Assembly (NCBI GenBank): GCA_039090855.1 | Contig: CM076996.1 | Location: 50,930,469 to 50,994,468, forward strand | Direction: 5' to 3' | Length of the DNA stretch: 64,000 bases | Origin: Macrothele yani | Lineage: Eukaryota > Arthropoda > Arachnida > Araneae > Macrothelidae | Shown: positions 43,713 through 55,816 of the stretch, piece after piece | Layout of the letters: each line of letters begins with the position of its first letter | Position numbering within the stretch: position 1 is the stretch's first letter | Position numbers and translations under genes: made by a program | The notes under the pieces: generated by a model | The model's input: only the letters and a program-made list of their open reading frames with translations | Databases searched by the model: none | Told to the model about the DNA's origin: nothing

Positions 43713-46533
43713 ACTTTGCACAGTGGCGGCTTTTCAGGTGAAGTAGGTGAAGTGCCTCTTCACCTATTTTACTTAAAATAAAGTTTTATTCAGTAATTTG
43801 TATAATATATTATTTTTTGTCTCTATTGTGTTACAAAATACTCATAATTTTGATTAGATATCAATTCAAATAGCGCGTTCAAGACGGAAAACAAGTCCTC
43901 ATACGCAAAACAGTGCAAATGAAGAGCCGAAATGAAAACCCTTGGAAGTCTGCAGCAGTCGACCGAGTTGCTATGGTAACCGTGACGTCAACCTCCCCTA
44001 TCTGGCGCGCAAGTGAAGTGTTTTATCTTTCGACTCCGAAGCTCTGCAGATGGAATCGTGACCTTCGAAGGAGATCACGGTGAAACGGGACGGTTTACCC
44101 AGGATATCTTGCAGTGTTGTGGTACATGCTTTCCGAAAGGGATTTGTTTTTTCGTGCTTTGTGATTATTTGTCAAAAAGTTTAGCTGTTACTTTAGTTTC
44201 GTGTATAGTTTAACAGTTAGTGATAGTTTTAATTAAAATATGTATCCTGTGAACGACATTGTTTGTAATTTATTACAAACTCCATTTAATCGGTGGAAAG
44301 ATGAAGATAAAAGAGACATTTTACTTCAAGGACGACCGACGGATTCACTGGAAATGTTTGCCAAAAAAGAAATCAAGAAGAGCGGTAAATCCTACAATAT
44401 TAATTTTAAAAATTGTTGGTATACTGAATATAAATGACTTTGTAGTACTTCTGTGTTACAAAAATTATTTTGTTGGCCCTGCTTACTTTTTAGTAATAAA
44501 CATTCGGCGTGGAATAAAGACGGATTCCCAGATTTATTAAATATAACACGCTCACTTCATAAACATGGTGATTCTAGCGAACACCTGAAATGCGAGTTAA
44601 TGCTAAGGAATTTTGAAAAAAATCAGAACACCATTGCCGATGCCCTGAGGGAGAATGCTAGGCTTTTGAATTTTGAAAATGCATTTCAACGAAAACGTTC
44701 GTTTAAATAGACTTTTCCTGCAGACAGTAATTGATGCAGCATTATATTTGAGCAAACAAGAACTAGCATTCCGTAGCCATGACGAAAGCATGGACTCGAT
44801 AAATCGTGGAAATTTCAAGGAATTACTTTCATTGTTGATATTAAGAAGTCCTTTAGAAATTCAAAATCAATACGAAAAGATAAAAAATGTCTTCACAGGT
44901 GACTCAAAAACTATTCAAAATGAATTAATTGAATGTATTTCTGAATATATAAACGATCACGTTAAAAATGAAATAAATGAAGTTCAATGCTTTTCTATTC
45001 AAGTAAATGACACCACAGACATAAATCAGACTTCTCAGTGCTCTTTAATAATAAGATTTGTTGATTCGGAAGGTGTATTGGCTGAGCGATTTTTGGGTTT
45101 CCACGACGTGAGTGGAGATCGAACGTCAGAAGCTTTATACAAACTGTTAGACAAAATTTTGGAACAATTCGATTATCAACAAACATTAATAGGACAATGT
45201 TACGATGGGGCAAGTGTAATATAATGTCTGGACACTTGAATGGGCTCCAGAAAAAAATCAAGGATAAAGCTTCTCAAGCTGTTTTTGTTCGTTGCTTAGC
45301 ACATCGTTTGAACCTTGTACTACAGCAGAGTTTTTCTAAAATTTCAAAGTGTCGTATATTTTACGCAAGCCTCACTGGAATTCCTTCGTTTTTTTACCAC
45401 TCAGTGAAGCGATCTTATACACTCACGTCTACAACCGCAAGACGCATACCAACCATAGCAGAAACTCGATGGTCCTCCACTTCGAAGTTAGTAAGTGTAA
45501 TTGTTGAAGATTGGGATAAATTGAAGGAAGTATTCGAATTTCTGACAAATAGTGAGCAATCAGACAAAAAATCAATTCAACTTGCCAAGGGATTTTTAAA
45601 CGATATGAACACTTTTGAATTTACATTTTTGGCAATAGTATTTAATGAAAGTTTTCGCCCCACCGATCTATTATTCGAAATTTTGCAGAAAAAATCACTA
45701 GACATAAACTACTGTGTAACTCAAATTAAAAAAAACTCGTGAAATTTTGAGTCATAAAAGGAACGATGAAGTATTTGAAACACTGTTTGGAAAAGCTAGC
45801 AAAATCACGGAAATAAGCAGATCTAAACGGGAATATGCTGCTCTTACACAAGAAACAATTTTTCAAAATTATAAACAATTGTATTTTGAAATTTTAGACC
45901 ACATTCTTATGAAAATGGATATAAGATTTCAAGACTGTGAAAAACTTCAATTTGTTTGTCTTGCTGACACAACCAAATTCGAATAATTTAATTCAAGCTT
46001 TCCCTCTCACGCTTTTGAAAATCTACAATATTTTTACGGAAAAATATTTACTAAACTCCAGCGCCTTAAAAATGAACTGAGTCTTGTATATGCCAACGAA
46101 AAATTAAGGAATATATCGACTCAAGAACTTCTTCGAGTGCTTCATGAAGAGAAAGACATTTTTACAGAAGCTTATAAATTGGTTGCCCTCATTCTAACCA
46201 TTCCATCTACCAGTGTGTCAGTGGAAAAAAGTTTGTCTTGCCTTAAAAGAATACAAACTTACTCAAGAAACACCACTTCTCAAGACAGACTTGCTTCTTT
46301 GGCAAATATTTCTATTCAGAAAGATATTTTATTGATGCTTACGAAGAAACAGCCATTCTATGACGACATAATCGACAAATTTGCAGCCTTAAAAGAAAGA
46401 AGAATTGGTCTAATTACAAAAAATAGGTCAGTCCTCATATAGTGATTTTCATTGAAGACAGTAGATATCTTTTCATAGTGCTCTTGTAGCTCTTCACCTA
46501 TTTTTTCAACCACGAGCCGCCACTGACTTTGCA
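43713..46533 (+). mobile_element. hAT transposon, complete ends, perfect 8-bp TSD
   Basis: Element 43721-46525. It starts CAGTGGCGGCTTTTCAGG and ends CACGAGCCGCCACTG; the first nine bases pair perfectly, with further imperfect similarity. ACTTTGCA flanks both sides (43713-43720, 46526-46533). Removing it rejoins the mariner coding sequence. It carries a transposase with frameshifts. Confidence 0.95.
44240..46442 (+). pseudogene. hAT transposase (ZMYM1-like/TTF-finger type), frameshifted
   Basis: The start MYPVNDIVCN opens a region of about 720 residues. A TTF-type zinc-finger segment near residues 60-90 contains LFCWPCLLFSNK. The catalytic region shows FSIQVNDTTDINQTSQ, YDGASV, LAHRLNLVL and ETRWSS in the usual order. 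The C-terminal dimerisation region reads SVSVEKSLSCLKRIQTY. Frame changes near 44430, 44700, 45220 and stops near 45740 and 45986 break it. hAT transposases bind terminal repeats and cut and paste, giving 8-bp duplications, as seen here. The damage is light, so the element probably died fairly recently (inference). Confidence 0.9.
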
Positions 46534-46930
46534 TCGACTTTTCGGTACCCCAACTGGTTTTTCAGTGTCTCACGTCGTACCTGACACTCAACGGACATTT
46601 GCACCGCATTAGTAACCTTCTCAATGGTCATTCGGCGGTCTTCGCTCAGGAATATCTCGATGGTACTGATATTAACCACCGTAGTCGATGTCGAAGCCCT
46701 ACCGGAGCGTGGCGCATCTTCCGGACACTCTTCGCCGCAGTCACAAATTTCTTGTGCCACTCAAAACCTCTTGCACGGGACAACGCATCTTCCTTACAGC
46801 TTGTTTTGCTCATTTCGTTCTTTTCTGTGGCGGTTTTACTCAAACGCACGCAAAATTTTATAGCTGCTCTTTACTCCAATATTAAACCCATACTGGGTTA
46901 CAGAAGCACGTGTGAACTCTACGCTGTCTA

Positions 46931-47996
46931 CTACAGGAATGAACTAGCGGAGCGCTGAGACCACATTTCGTCACGTGACTGATCTTGCAGATGTTCCAAC
47001 ACAGGCAGCTACATTTTTCTGCGTGGGTTTGTTTTGGCGCTATTTTTAACAATAGATATTTCTTCCAGCAAGCCTAAGAAATTTATTCAATAGACTAACA
47101 ATAGAAAAACGAACCTTGATAGCGAGAAACCTTCACTTTTTGAATATCAAGATTAATGGGATATAGTTGGCGAACGGTTTGTGGGTTTGTGACGGAGATC
47201 TACGACAAAAGGAAAGACTTCGGGTTTAACATTATTTGTTACACTCACCGGAACTCAAACATCTCAAATAATGTACATAGCAATATAATAATTTCACAGT
47301 TTTGGTATATCTGTAGAATCTGCTGTCTTCTGTTAATAGGAACCTCGGGTGGTTATTTAAACAAATGTTGGCAAATTGTTTTTCTTTTTGTTTCGTATAC
47401 AAATACTTCAAACAGCTGACTTTGAAATTTAATTCCACCAAGACTTACGATTTACTAAGTGCCGTTTGATGGGTCACTAATGGCTGAAGTATTTGACTAA
47501 CACCAGCATAGTTTACACGTAGCAATCCTATGACATTCCTTCTACGAAAATTATCAGTCTTGTTCTCTATAGTTTGCTGTTTGTGTTAACCATGGCCGTT
47601 TGCTTCACCTTTCACCTTTGGAGCACAGGTATGTGTATGTTGTGTTTGTTCACCAAGTCGTCTCTGGCATGTCGTTTTAGCATTTCCTATGGTCTCGTGG
47701 CTTCGAGAACACATTTAGCGAGGCTTTTGGCTCTGGCCAGCTTATTTTGCTGACACAAAAAAGCCAATTCGCCCAACCATCGTTCTCCTAAAGATAGTGA
47801 ATGGTTGGGATTTGTTGTATATTATTCAGGCCTCGTGTCGACTACTTTCAAAGGTTTAGATACATTTGTTTATGAAAAGTTATGGCATGTTGTTGCATTT
47901 TCCTGGGTTATTTTACTGCTTGTGTAGTACGAGTTTCGAGCTTGATGGTACATTACTTATGTGGATTTCAGGGTTGTTTATGCCATTTTTGGTATA
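46931..47996. other. No recognised feature
   Basis: Mixed AT-rich sequence between the mariner relic and a SINE. The short open frames show no domain. Confidence 0.5.
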
Positions 47997-48213
47997 TTTT
48001 TTTTTATTTGAAGGTTTAACGACTACAGTGAGCACGTCAATGAGCTATAAGCAGTCGCCCGTCCCTAATTTAGGGTCACTGGTTCCAGGGAAGAGAGAAA
48101 GCCAGTGCCGTTAGACAAACACAACATCCATGCCTCACCGGGATTCGAACCCGGACCCCTTTCGGACGAATGATCAGAAGCCATCGCTTAAACCACTGCG
48201 CCACCGGGGCGGC
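47997..48213 (-). mobile_element. tRNA-SINE
   Basis: Full length with substitutions in the 3' block (ACGACTACAGTGAGCACGTC). A- and B-box complements are intact. CCATTTTTGG before and GCATTTTCTGG after are a probable imperfect target duplication. Confidence 0.9.
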
Positions 48214-49247
48214 ATTTTCTGGAATACAACTCATATGGGTTATATATGTGCGTATACACACACACATCGAGTGAAAACTGAATTATGACCTCCCCTATCA
48301 AAAGTGGATGCGGCCTGTTGACCACGTGATTTCCGGGAGGGCGTGATTAGTATACAGACGTAGCATTTATAAGGTGTAAGTAATAAGTAGGAAAATAAAG
48401 AAGAGTGTGATGGGTAAACGCAAGGATTTATCTGACAGAAAGGACAGATTGGGGGAGCTCGAAGAGAGGGTACCTCGATTCTCCAAACGGCTGAACTGGT
48501 GGGTTGTTCGTGATCCGCCGTAGTTAAAGTGCATCAGGACTGGGGTGAGATTGGTCAAACAACGACTGAGAGGCAAAATTTCTCAGGACAGCGAAAGGTT
48601 GATGTGAGACTGCAGGGCTGGCCCGTGATATTGTTCATGCGTGGGTAAGGTGAAGGTCTGGCCGCCTTTAGATGAAATTAAGATATTTTGCTACACACAT
48701 ACCACCCCCTCCCTACACACTTTTCTTGAGGCACGCAGTCCACATAGTGATAGCATTATTTATGGAATTATCTTCCAAAAATTCAATGAAAACTTGCACA
48801 AATTGCCAGTTTGTATTTCGAGGGAGAATCCTGTTAGAATACACATCATGCGGGGGGGGATATGGGAATACTTCCAAAAACTTTCGGAACAGGCAACAGA
48901 AAAATGAAATATTCAAAACCGACTGTGGAATGCATATAAGAAATGACGACGGGGCATGTATGCTTCATACAGCCGGGGGTGGGGGAGTCAAACTAACTTA
49001 CATGGAAAATTCCCAGATACTGACTTTACACTTTAAAGTTCCCAGGAAATTTATTTTTTCCTTTCGATTAAAACATTAAGTTGGAGCCCCTTGATTAATG
49101 CGAGGCTCGAGACCAACCCATTAAGATAGCACTGTATGTACGAAGGTATCTAAAGAAAACCAGGGATTGAGGAGTTACCTGAATTTTGTAGTGTACGCAT
49201 TTTTATTTAGTTTCTCTTTTTATTATATTAGCAATCTATATATTAAT
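48214..49247. other. No recognised feature
   Basis: No coding similarity. G-runs occur near 48852 and 48975. Confidence 0.5.
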
Positions 49248-49440
49248 TCTATAAGGTTTTTTAATGTGAGTCCTATTTTGGGAGAACAGCTGAACGAAAA
49301 GATATGGTTGAGGTATCAAAATAAAGGCCTACCATGTAGATGTGCCAGTCGAAGAGAAAAATGAGATTGGGGCAACGGTTCGGTCGTTGTGGGGCGACAA
49401 AGTTCCCATGTAAAGAGTATGGGAGAAGCGTGCGGTTGAC
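49248..49440 (+). repeat. Direct repeat, first copy (190 bp)
   Basis: It matches 49775-49965. Shared blocks include GTATCAAAATAAAG, CTACCATGTAGATGTGCCAG (near) and GAGATTGGGGCAACGGTT. The start-to-start distance is about 527 bases, and the sequence between has no recognisable content. Confidence 0.88.
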
Positions 49441-49774
49441 TCACGCGCTGTTGAAGGTGGAAGCATGGAGGGACTGAAATAGTCCAAAGTCCGAATTCTT
49501 TTTCTGATCGAACCGTTGCGCAAAGCAACGCTAGCAGAATTCGTATCAAAGTTCTCATCGGAACAGAATACATTCTCGAAGACCTGATTGCGTTATGCCG
49601 TTGGACTGTGTGATGTATATATACAATTTAACATTCGATTCAGTTTATTCATGTAGGTCGTAGGTAAGACGTTTCCCATTATGTAAAGATGTAAGTAAAC
49701 ATTCCGTTGACCATTGTTAGTGAAAATATTTACAATGTACATATTGAATTGCGCCATCTACATTTTCATTTTAT

Positions 49775-49965
49775 AAGGATTTTTATTGTGAGACCTATTT
49801 TGAGAGAACGGCTAAGCCTAAAAATATGGTTCAGGTATCAAAATAAAGATCTTACCATGTAGATGTGCCAGTTGAAGAGAAAACTGAGATTGGGGCAACG
49901 GTTTGGGCGTGGTGGGGCTGCAAAGTTCCCATGCAAAGTTTATGGGAGAAGCGTGCAACCCTTAT
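49775..49965 (+). repeat. Direct repeat, second copy (190 bp)
   Basis: Second copy of the repeat at 49248-49440, with roughly one difference per ten bases. Either a tandem duplication with a diverged spacer or two insertions of a short element; no LTR hallmarks are visible. Confidence 0.85.
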
Positions 49966-50120
49966 CTACACCAGGCGCTCAGTTCAGTGTCAGACTTGGT
50001 GTGTGCATGGTGTTCTATGATCAGTCCTAAAGTAAGTAAATACTTTACTGCATACTTACCCTTAACAGAACGTCTCTCCCGCAGAAAAAAAAAGGAAACG
50101 TAAGAGCCTTACTGGAAGAA

Positions 50121-50585
50121 GTGAGCGATCAATGGGACGCAACTATATGTCTTAGACAGGAGAGAATAAAGAGTATTCGCAACGAGAATCTCATTCCGAC
50201 AACATTTACAAACACAGTTGTGACTGAAGATGAGAGTGAAAGAGTGCGCTGTCCAGTTGAATTTTCGCACACGATCAAGATGAGTGGAATTCCGCCTCAC
50301 ATTTTACGACTGAAAAAGGGTGCAGTCGTGATGCTCATCACAAACCTGGCCGCCCCGGTGGCGCAGTGGTCTAAGCGCTGGCTTATGATGATTCGTTCGT
50401 GAAGGATCCGGGTTCAAATCCCGGTGAGGCATGATTGTTGTGTTTGTCTTACGGCACTGGCTCTCTCCTTTCCCTGGAACAAGTGACCCTAAATTAGGGA
50501 CGGGCGACTTCTTATAGCCCATTGAGTTGCTCACGGTGGTCGTTAAACCTTCAGTCAAAAAAAATCACGAACCTGGACTGTTGTC
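50121..50585 (+). pseudogene. PIF1-like helicase fragment (Helitron type)
   Basis: About 80 residues resemble the C-terminal part of PIF1-family helicases encoded by Helitrons: a DESERVRCPVEFSHTIKMSG segment, then IPPHILRLKKGAVVMLITNL. Helitrons replicate by rolling circle with a Rep-helicase protein. Nothing upstream looks like the Walker A motif or Rep domain, and a SINE splits the fragment right after ITNL. It is a relic; whether the surrounding unassigned DNA is the rest of a Helitron is unknown. Confidence 0.65.
50337..50576 (+). mobile_element. tRNA-SINE in the helicase fragment
   Basis: Full-length copy (50350-50563) flanked by ATCACAAACCTGG and ATCACGAACCTGG (one mismatch). Confidence 0.95.
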
Positions 50586-51480
50586 TTTACTGAAGTGGTT
50601 GAATGAATTTGGCAATCAAATAAAGTTTATATTTGTTGTTTCATATAAGTTTATTCTTTTCAAAAGAAAAAAAAAGAAAAAACTAACCGTCGATTCCGAC
50701 GGGTTTCGTCTAGTTAAGTTAAAACAAAAATAATTCAAAATACTTCGAAAATGAAAGAAGACAGAACAAAAAAAACGTATTTCCTTCCCCACTGAAATCC
50801 CAGTTTTCTTTTTTCCTCTAAATAAATAGAGTATTTTTCCTGTATTCACTCTCTTCACGTCATACGGGTAAAATGAGAATTGTTAAATCACATGTTGTAC
50901 CAAACAAACATGCTGATTTCCTACTCGATTCTAGGAAGAAAAATATTCACTCTGAAAACAAATATTCCCACCGGAGCGGTCATTTTATGGTGTAATTAGT
51001 TTAAATTGCGGATGCGGTCACTTTGAAAATGATACCGTGCTATAGTGGTGGGGTAACGGGGAGAGCGCCTAGGGTTGTTTCCCTCCTGCTCCTGCTTTGC
51101 AAAACAAGGAGTTGGTCAAGAAGCGAGTGACAACTGTATATACTTTAGAGACATTTTCATGACTGTAGCCTCAAGGCGAGTAATGTCTCAGGTCCAGGAA
51201 GAGACACAAAGATACAGACTTCAAAAATAGAAAAGCTAAATATACTGGCTCAGAAAAACGGCAGAGAATGAGAACTGCTATAAAATATTGCAATTAGGAA
51301 TTCGCTTTTATGTAATAATACGGATGAAACAAACGCGATTAATTCACAAAGAAAAAAGGGCAAATAATATGTATTTTATGAAACAGTATATTTCAGATCA
51401 TTATCATATAAACATTGTATATTTATATGAAAAAGTTAAAGCAAAATAAGGGCAGTCTACCAGCCAGCCGCCCTCCATAT
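50586..51480. other. No recognised feature
   Basis: AT-rich sequence without coding similarity. Confidence 0.5.
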
Positions 51481-51486
51481 GACCGC

Positions 51487-51532
51487 CGACGTGGGCGCAA
51501 GCCCACGTCGCCCACACCTAAGGCCGGCCCTG
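51487..51532. repeat. GC-rich hairpin and possible hAT terminus
   Basis: CGACGTGGGC-GCAA-GCCCACGTCG is a perfect 10-bp hairpin (51487-51510). It is followed by CCTAAGGCCGGCCCTG, whose complement CAGGGCCGGCCTTAGG is a typical hAT-type end. No partner end or duplication was found to the left. Confidence 0.5.
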
Positions 51533-51539
51533 TGTGAGA

Positions 51540-52100
51540 GGTGAGCGCCGGGTCTGACGACTCGTACAGTCTAACAGACAAAACACTGTTCAACAGTTGA
51601 CTACACAATACAACAGAGCTCAACCCATAACAGTATCTGCCATGTCCATGCGTCGTATGTTTGCACGTATGGGCTATAAATGCAGACGATCCCGACGACA
51701 TCCTTTTCTAACCGCGGTGTATCGGCGCAAAAGACTCGCCTGGAGTAAAGATCTTGCAAGTTGGACGTCGGATGACTGAAAAAACGTGTTCTGGTGTCAC
51801 GAGTCTCGCTCTCTACTCCACTCCGGGGATTGTCGTTTACGTATTTGGCGCAAAGAGCATGACGCACTCGATCCATCCTGCATGGCCTCCACAGTGCAAG
51901 CCGGTGGAGATGGTTGTATGGAGTGGGGCATGTTTATCTGGCAGTAACTTGGATTCCTGGTACATGTGCAACGTGTGACTGGTGCCCACTATTGTGTATT
52001 GCTTGCTGACTTTCTACACCCATCATTCTTGCATTTTTTTCCTGAATGGAGACGGTGTCTTCCTAGATGACAATATGCCGAACTATTGGTACAATGTTAG
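51540..52100 (+). pseudogene. Tc1-type transposase relic
   Basis: In shifting frames the sequence encodes RRMFARMGYKCRRSRRHPFL, then a region around the first catalytic position where the expected DES reads HES (CHESRS), then RIWRKEHDALDPSCM and VQRVTGAHYCVLLADFLHP. Stops and frameshifts are frequent and neither terminal repeat was found. An old fragment. Confidence 0.8.
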
Positions 52101-52114
52101 GCAGGAATATAAAA

Positions 52115-54200
52115 ACATTTGGAAAGATTCAGTAGCCTGATTCAATTCCCCCGCAAATTCTTATCACACACTGTGTGTGACGAATTTATAAGAGTAAAAA
52201 GTTTAATGGGAAACGAACTGAAGAATTTTTTAATATCTGAAGTTCAAGACGCTTTGTATTATTCAATAATTGTAGATTCGACTCCCGATATCCCCCATAC
52301 GGTTCAATTCACTTTAATCCTAAGTCTTTTTGAAAAAGAAGGAGATATAAAATAAATGTTTTTGGTTTTCTTCAAATCGAGAATCGGGATTCCGCATATT
52401 TAGAAAAGATTGTATTGGAATCATTAAGGATTTATTTATTGAAATCAAAACTGTACAGACCAAACATGCGATAATGCTGCAAACTTTTCGGATAAATACA
52501 GTGGATTACAATCGACAACGTAGTGAAAAAGCGACCTATGTACCATGTGCTACTTGTTATTTTTAAACAAGCGTTTTATTATTTTAACTTTATTCAGAAT
52601 TTATAAGTATATTTCTCTTTGTCTTCTTGACGATAAAATATTCTCAATGGTTTGCCGGACTCTCAATCCAAACATACAAGGAGAATAGGCGACACCAGAT
52701 GGGCAGCAAGAGCTGCAGATGGGCAGCAAAATCAAGGAAGCATTAATTCAAATTAGTATGAATGGCAATGAAAAACGAATGGGTAAATTAGAGGCAAAAA
52801 AATTATCACAATATTTTATTGAATATGAAATAGCTTTATTAACAGTTTTATGGGACACAGGCCTGACGAGAGAGGAAGGGATACGGTGCTGTAGCACCAA
52901 GATCCGGCCCCTAAGGGGGCCCAGAGCCCGTTTCTAAAGTAATTTTTTTATAATTATTATTTTATGGTGTCCGAATATTTTTCAAGCTATACCGTCACCA
53001 AGGTTGGGAAGTTATACGTAAAAAAATATTTTCTACGTGAAGCGTAAAATACGTGTAAAAAATGCGTAATTTATGGCATACATGGAAAAAATAGTAATAA
53101 ATTCAAAACTTACTTTAAATACAATAAAAAAACGAAGTGTTACAATGTTGCTCGAGTTCCCAGGCTAACTTCAACACGTGCGTGTATTACCTGCGGCAAA
53201 TCGAACGAGCTCTCCATATTACGTTTTCCATTTCTCCTTTCCTTTCCAACGACACGCCGGCACCTCACATTGGGTTCGCTGTGTTGCTTTGCTACTCGCC
53301 AACACAGATCCTGTTGTATGATATACAACGTTTTTGCTAGTCATCAAAGGCTGCAGACAATTTTCATTATATGGATTTTGTCACTTTGTGTTGTGTCCCC
53401 ACCAGAAGCCGGCGTCCTTTGTCTTCTTATTTTATGCTCAACTCATTATTTTCTCTTTGCGGCAATTTTTATAAATGAATATAGTGTATTTGTCCGTTAT
53501 TCCGACTTCGTTTATTTTCATTTATTCCGATGACGATGAAGTCGTCCTGTTCACAGCGGCAACTTAAAAGAGGAAACATAAAATTTAATGTTTACTTATG
53601 AGAACTCTTTGTGGATACTCTCCCAGAGGCTGCATCTTTAGAAATATATTTCACTCAAAAAATGAAAGGTGAAAAATGCGATGATTATGAAAAAGTACTA
53701 AGAAAAATAAGAATGGCTGTCGGTAGATGGCGTTCAAGAGTTTTCTGAGAAAACTCTTTTCTCGAAAGGGAGGGTTCGAGGTTTTGTCTACGGAGGGAAG
53801 AATATGAAAAATTATCCACCGCAAAAAAAAAAGATTGAATAGTTGCAACCGGCCGGGTTGTCGGGAAGTAGGAGAATGATGGGTGGGGGATAGGGGAGGA
53901 AACGGAAATATGGATAATGTGGCTAGTGAACAAGCCGAGGTGGGGGGGGGAGGCCCGGAGATTTTATTGCACTGGGGCCCGAGCTTGCTCTCCACGGCCC
54001 TGATGGGACAAACTGTTACAACGCATCAACTGTAAGAGCACCTCCTTACAAGATGTACAATCCAATTTAATACACGGAACAACTGTTCTCAAATCCCTTT
54101 CTGAATTCATTATGGATGTCAGAAGTAATTTCTAAGATATTGAAAACGATACAAATTTGCTTGCAGAAAATCGGTACTGCAAAGAAAGCAGAACGAAGAC
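52115..54200 (+). pseudogene. hAT transposase relic (ZMYM1-like), split by an insertion
   Basis: Part one (52115-52857) encodes a segment like the catalytic region of TTF-finger hAT proteins: EVQDALYYSIIVDSTPDIPH, then CDNAANFSDKYSGLQ, and later EIALLTVLWD. Part two (54011-54200) carries on with KLLQRINCKSTSLQDVQ when the insertion is skipped. Many stops are present. The order of motifs is that of the family. Confidence 0.75.
52850..54010. mobile_element. hAT-like non-autonomous element, perfect 8-bp TSD
   Basis: Element 52858-54002 starts CAGGCCTGACGAGAG and ends CTCTCCACGGCCCTG, imperfect inverted repeats. ATGGGACA flanks both sides (52850-52857, 54003-54010). Joining the flanks restores the reading of the surrounding hAT relic. 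No coding region is recognised inside. Confidence 0.85.
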
Positions 54201-54304
54201 AAGGAAAAAAATGAATGAAAAAATGAAATTATTTTCCACAATACTTTTCGAAGACAAGGAAAAAAATGAATGAAAAAATGAAATTATTTTCCACAATACT
54301 TTTT
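54194..54304. repeat. Recent 55-bp tandem duplication
   Basis: CGAAGACAAGGAAAAAAATG and the following 35 bases are repeated without visible difference at 54194-54248 and 54249-54303. The identity implies a recent event. Confidence 0.95.
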
Positions 54305-54789
54305 TTGTAACGCTAACGGTGAACCTTCATTTTTGTATCTAAGCGGGTTAATTATTATTTACGTAATTCAGTAAATCAGTTCCACTTATGCCATTTGGCA
54401 CTTATGTTTATGGAAAACGATGCTCTTCAATCATAAGATTATAAATAAATTATTGATAAATTCGCTAAATTAAAATGGAAAGAAGTTTGACTTTAATATG
54501 ACTGTTATGTATAAATGTATACAAAATAACTAAGATATTTCATTCATTTTTGTTCAAAACAAGAACCGATTCTACATGCTCATTACTTATTATTTAATGT
54601 TACTGAATGGAATGTGCAGTGTTATTTTTTCTATTGTACAAATATACAATATTTCATGTATGCGTTTTTGTTTAATGGAGAACAACAAATTCTGTATTTC
54701 TCAATTCACGCATGCATTTTGGTATAGCATCCTTAAAAAACATTTTTTGAGGGGGGCCTCAAAATCAGGTTGCGCTTGGGGCCTCCAAA
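54305..54789. other. No gene recognised
   Basis: AT-rich sequence. CTTAATCCGCCCCAGCCTAT near 54793-54812 resembles a hAT-type end in reverse, but no partner was found. Confidence 0.5.
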
Positions 54790-54814
54790 ACTCTTAATCC
54801 GCCCCAGCCTATGG

Positions 54815-55816
54815 CCACGAAAAAGAAGATTTTGATTTGACAAAACTAGTGCTACGTCTATAAGGTGGTGCAATGTACCTCTCCATTTCTTTTTTATCCT
54901 TTTCTACAGTTTCTCGATGAGCATGGTCAATAGTTTTGTTTAGCTGTAACCGTGCTGCTAAAGTTTTCCATTTTTCAAGGAAAGCGAAATGCTGCTCCGA
55001 ACCGTCATAATCAGACACCTTTGGATTCAATCTCCCCAATTCTGGAATCATGTAATAAATCTGGATGTCACTGGTCCTTTGTCATAGGTAGCAAACTATC
55101 TGCAGCAAAAACAGTATACGTTTTGTTTTACGGGAGGAGAATATAACATCCATTTCCTCAGGACTTTCTCACCATTTAGCATCTCACTATAAAACCATGC
55201 CGTTGTCAATTGAAAATGTCTTCCTTTGGTTTTGTTCCCAGGTCTCTGGATTGAAGTAAATGGTCCGTCCATGTTTTGGAAAAGTTCACTTCCTCTCTTA
55301 ATCAGGTCAACTCTCAATACATCTGGCACAGGGATTGGCCAATCACTAACATCAGCATAAGAGGGGATTCGATTTATTTCGTCCTCTATATGAAACATTT
55401 TTTCTCGTTCCGGGGTTGTGCCAGCGCCTCTTTGTCTTCATCACTCTGCAGCATGGATTTATCCTCAAATTATTGTTTAATATCATCAAATCCTTCTTGT
55501 GAAGTAGATGCTGGCAATTCCTAAAATTTTAACAACTGGTCAATAGAAAGTGGCCCTTGCCGCACTTAGCACGCTGTATTGTGCTGTAACCTAATAGATT
55601 TGTTTTAAACAAACAAGACATTGTATAATAAGTTTATTAATGCGGAATTCATTTTTTAACAAAAACTATAAAATAAATACACATCACATTTACGTAATTT
55701 TCAGTTTCTCTAATTCTACGTGTAAATTCGTCTATTATTTAATTCTAAGTAAATAACAAACTGGGGCGGACTGCCCCTCAGCTCCCCGTCCCTCCGTTGG
55801 TACGCCAGTGGCCCAG
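54815..55816 (-). pseudogene. hAT element relic, 5' part with TTF-finger region
   Basis: On the minus strand a terminus CACTGGCGTACCAACGGAGG begins at about 55816. The coding part (from about 55540) includes DGPFTSIQRPG, RHFQLTTAWFYSEMLNG, KWMLYSPPVKQNVYCFCC, a TTF-type finger start, and then a diverged continuation in other frames to about 54815. The catalytic half and the other end are missing. Confidence 0.75.

Larger units (their letters stand above)
42838..46930 (-). pseudogene. Mariner-type transposase, split by a SINE and a hAT element
   Basis: Three parts lie in order on the minus strand. N-terminus (about 46930-46534): DALSRARGFEWHKKF, then in another frame RSGRASTSTT and SEDRRMTIEKV. 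Middle (43712-43342): LTDEHKANLVITCQ, then LDRVVTCSENVFHHFDPETK, in which the expected GDE with the first catalytic aspartate reads CSE. C-terminus (43074-42838): SPNMAPCDFHLF, keeping the last aspartate. Mariner transposases move elements at TA sites. The loss of a catalytic residue, the frameshifts and two insertions make it dead. The outer ends were not located. Confidence 0.87.

Noticed and set aside
49248..49965. LTR retrotransposon
   Set aside because: Repeats are only 190 bp, the spacer is 335 bp with no gag or pol, and no TG...CA ends were seen.
54790..54813. hAT element end reading CATAGGCTGGGGCGG on the minus strand
   Set aside because: It resembles hAT ends, but neither a partner end nor an 8-bp duplication could be found.
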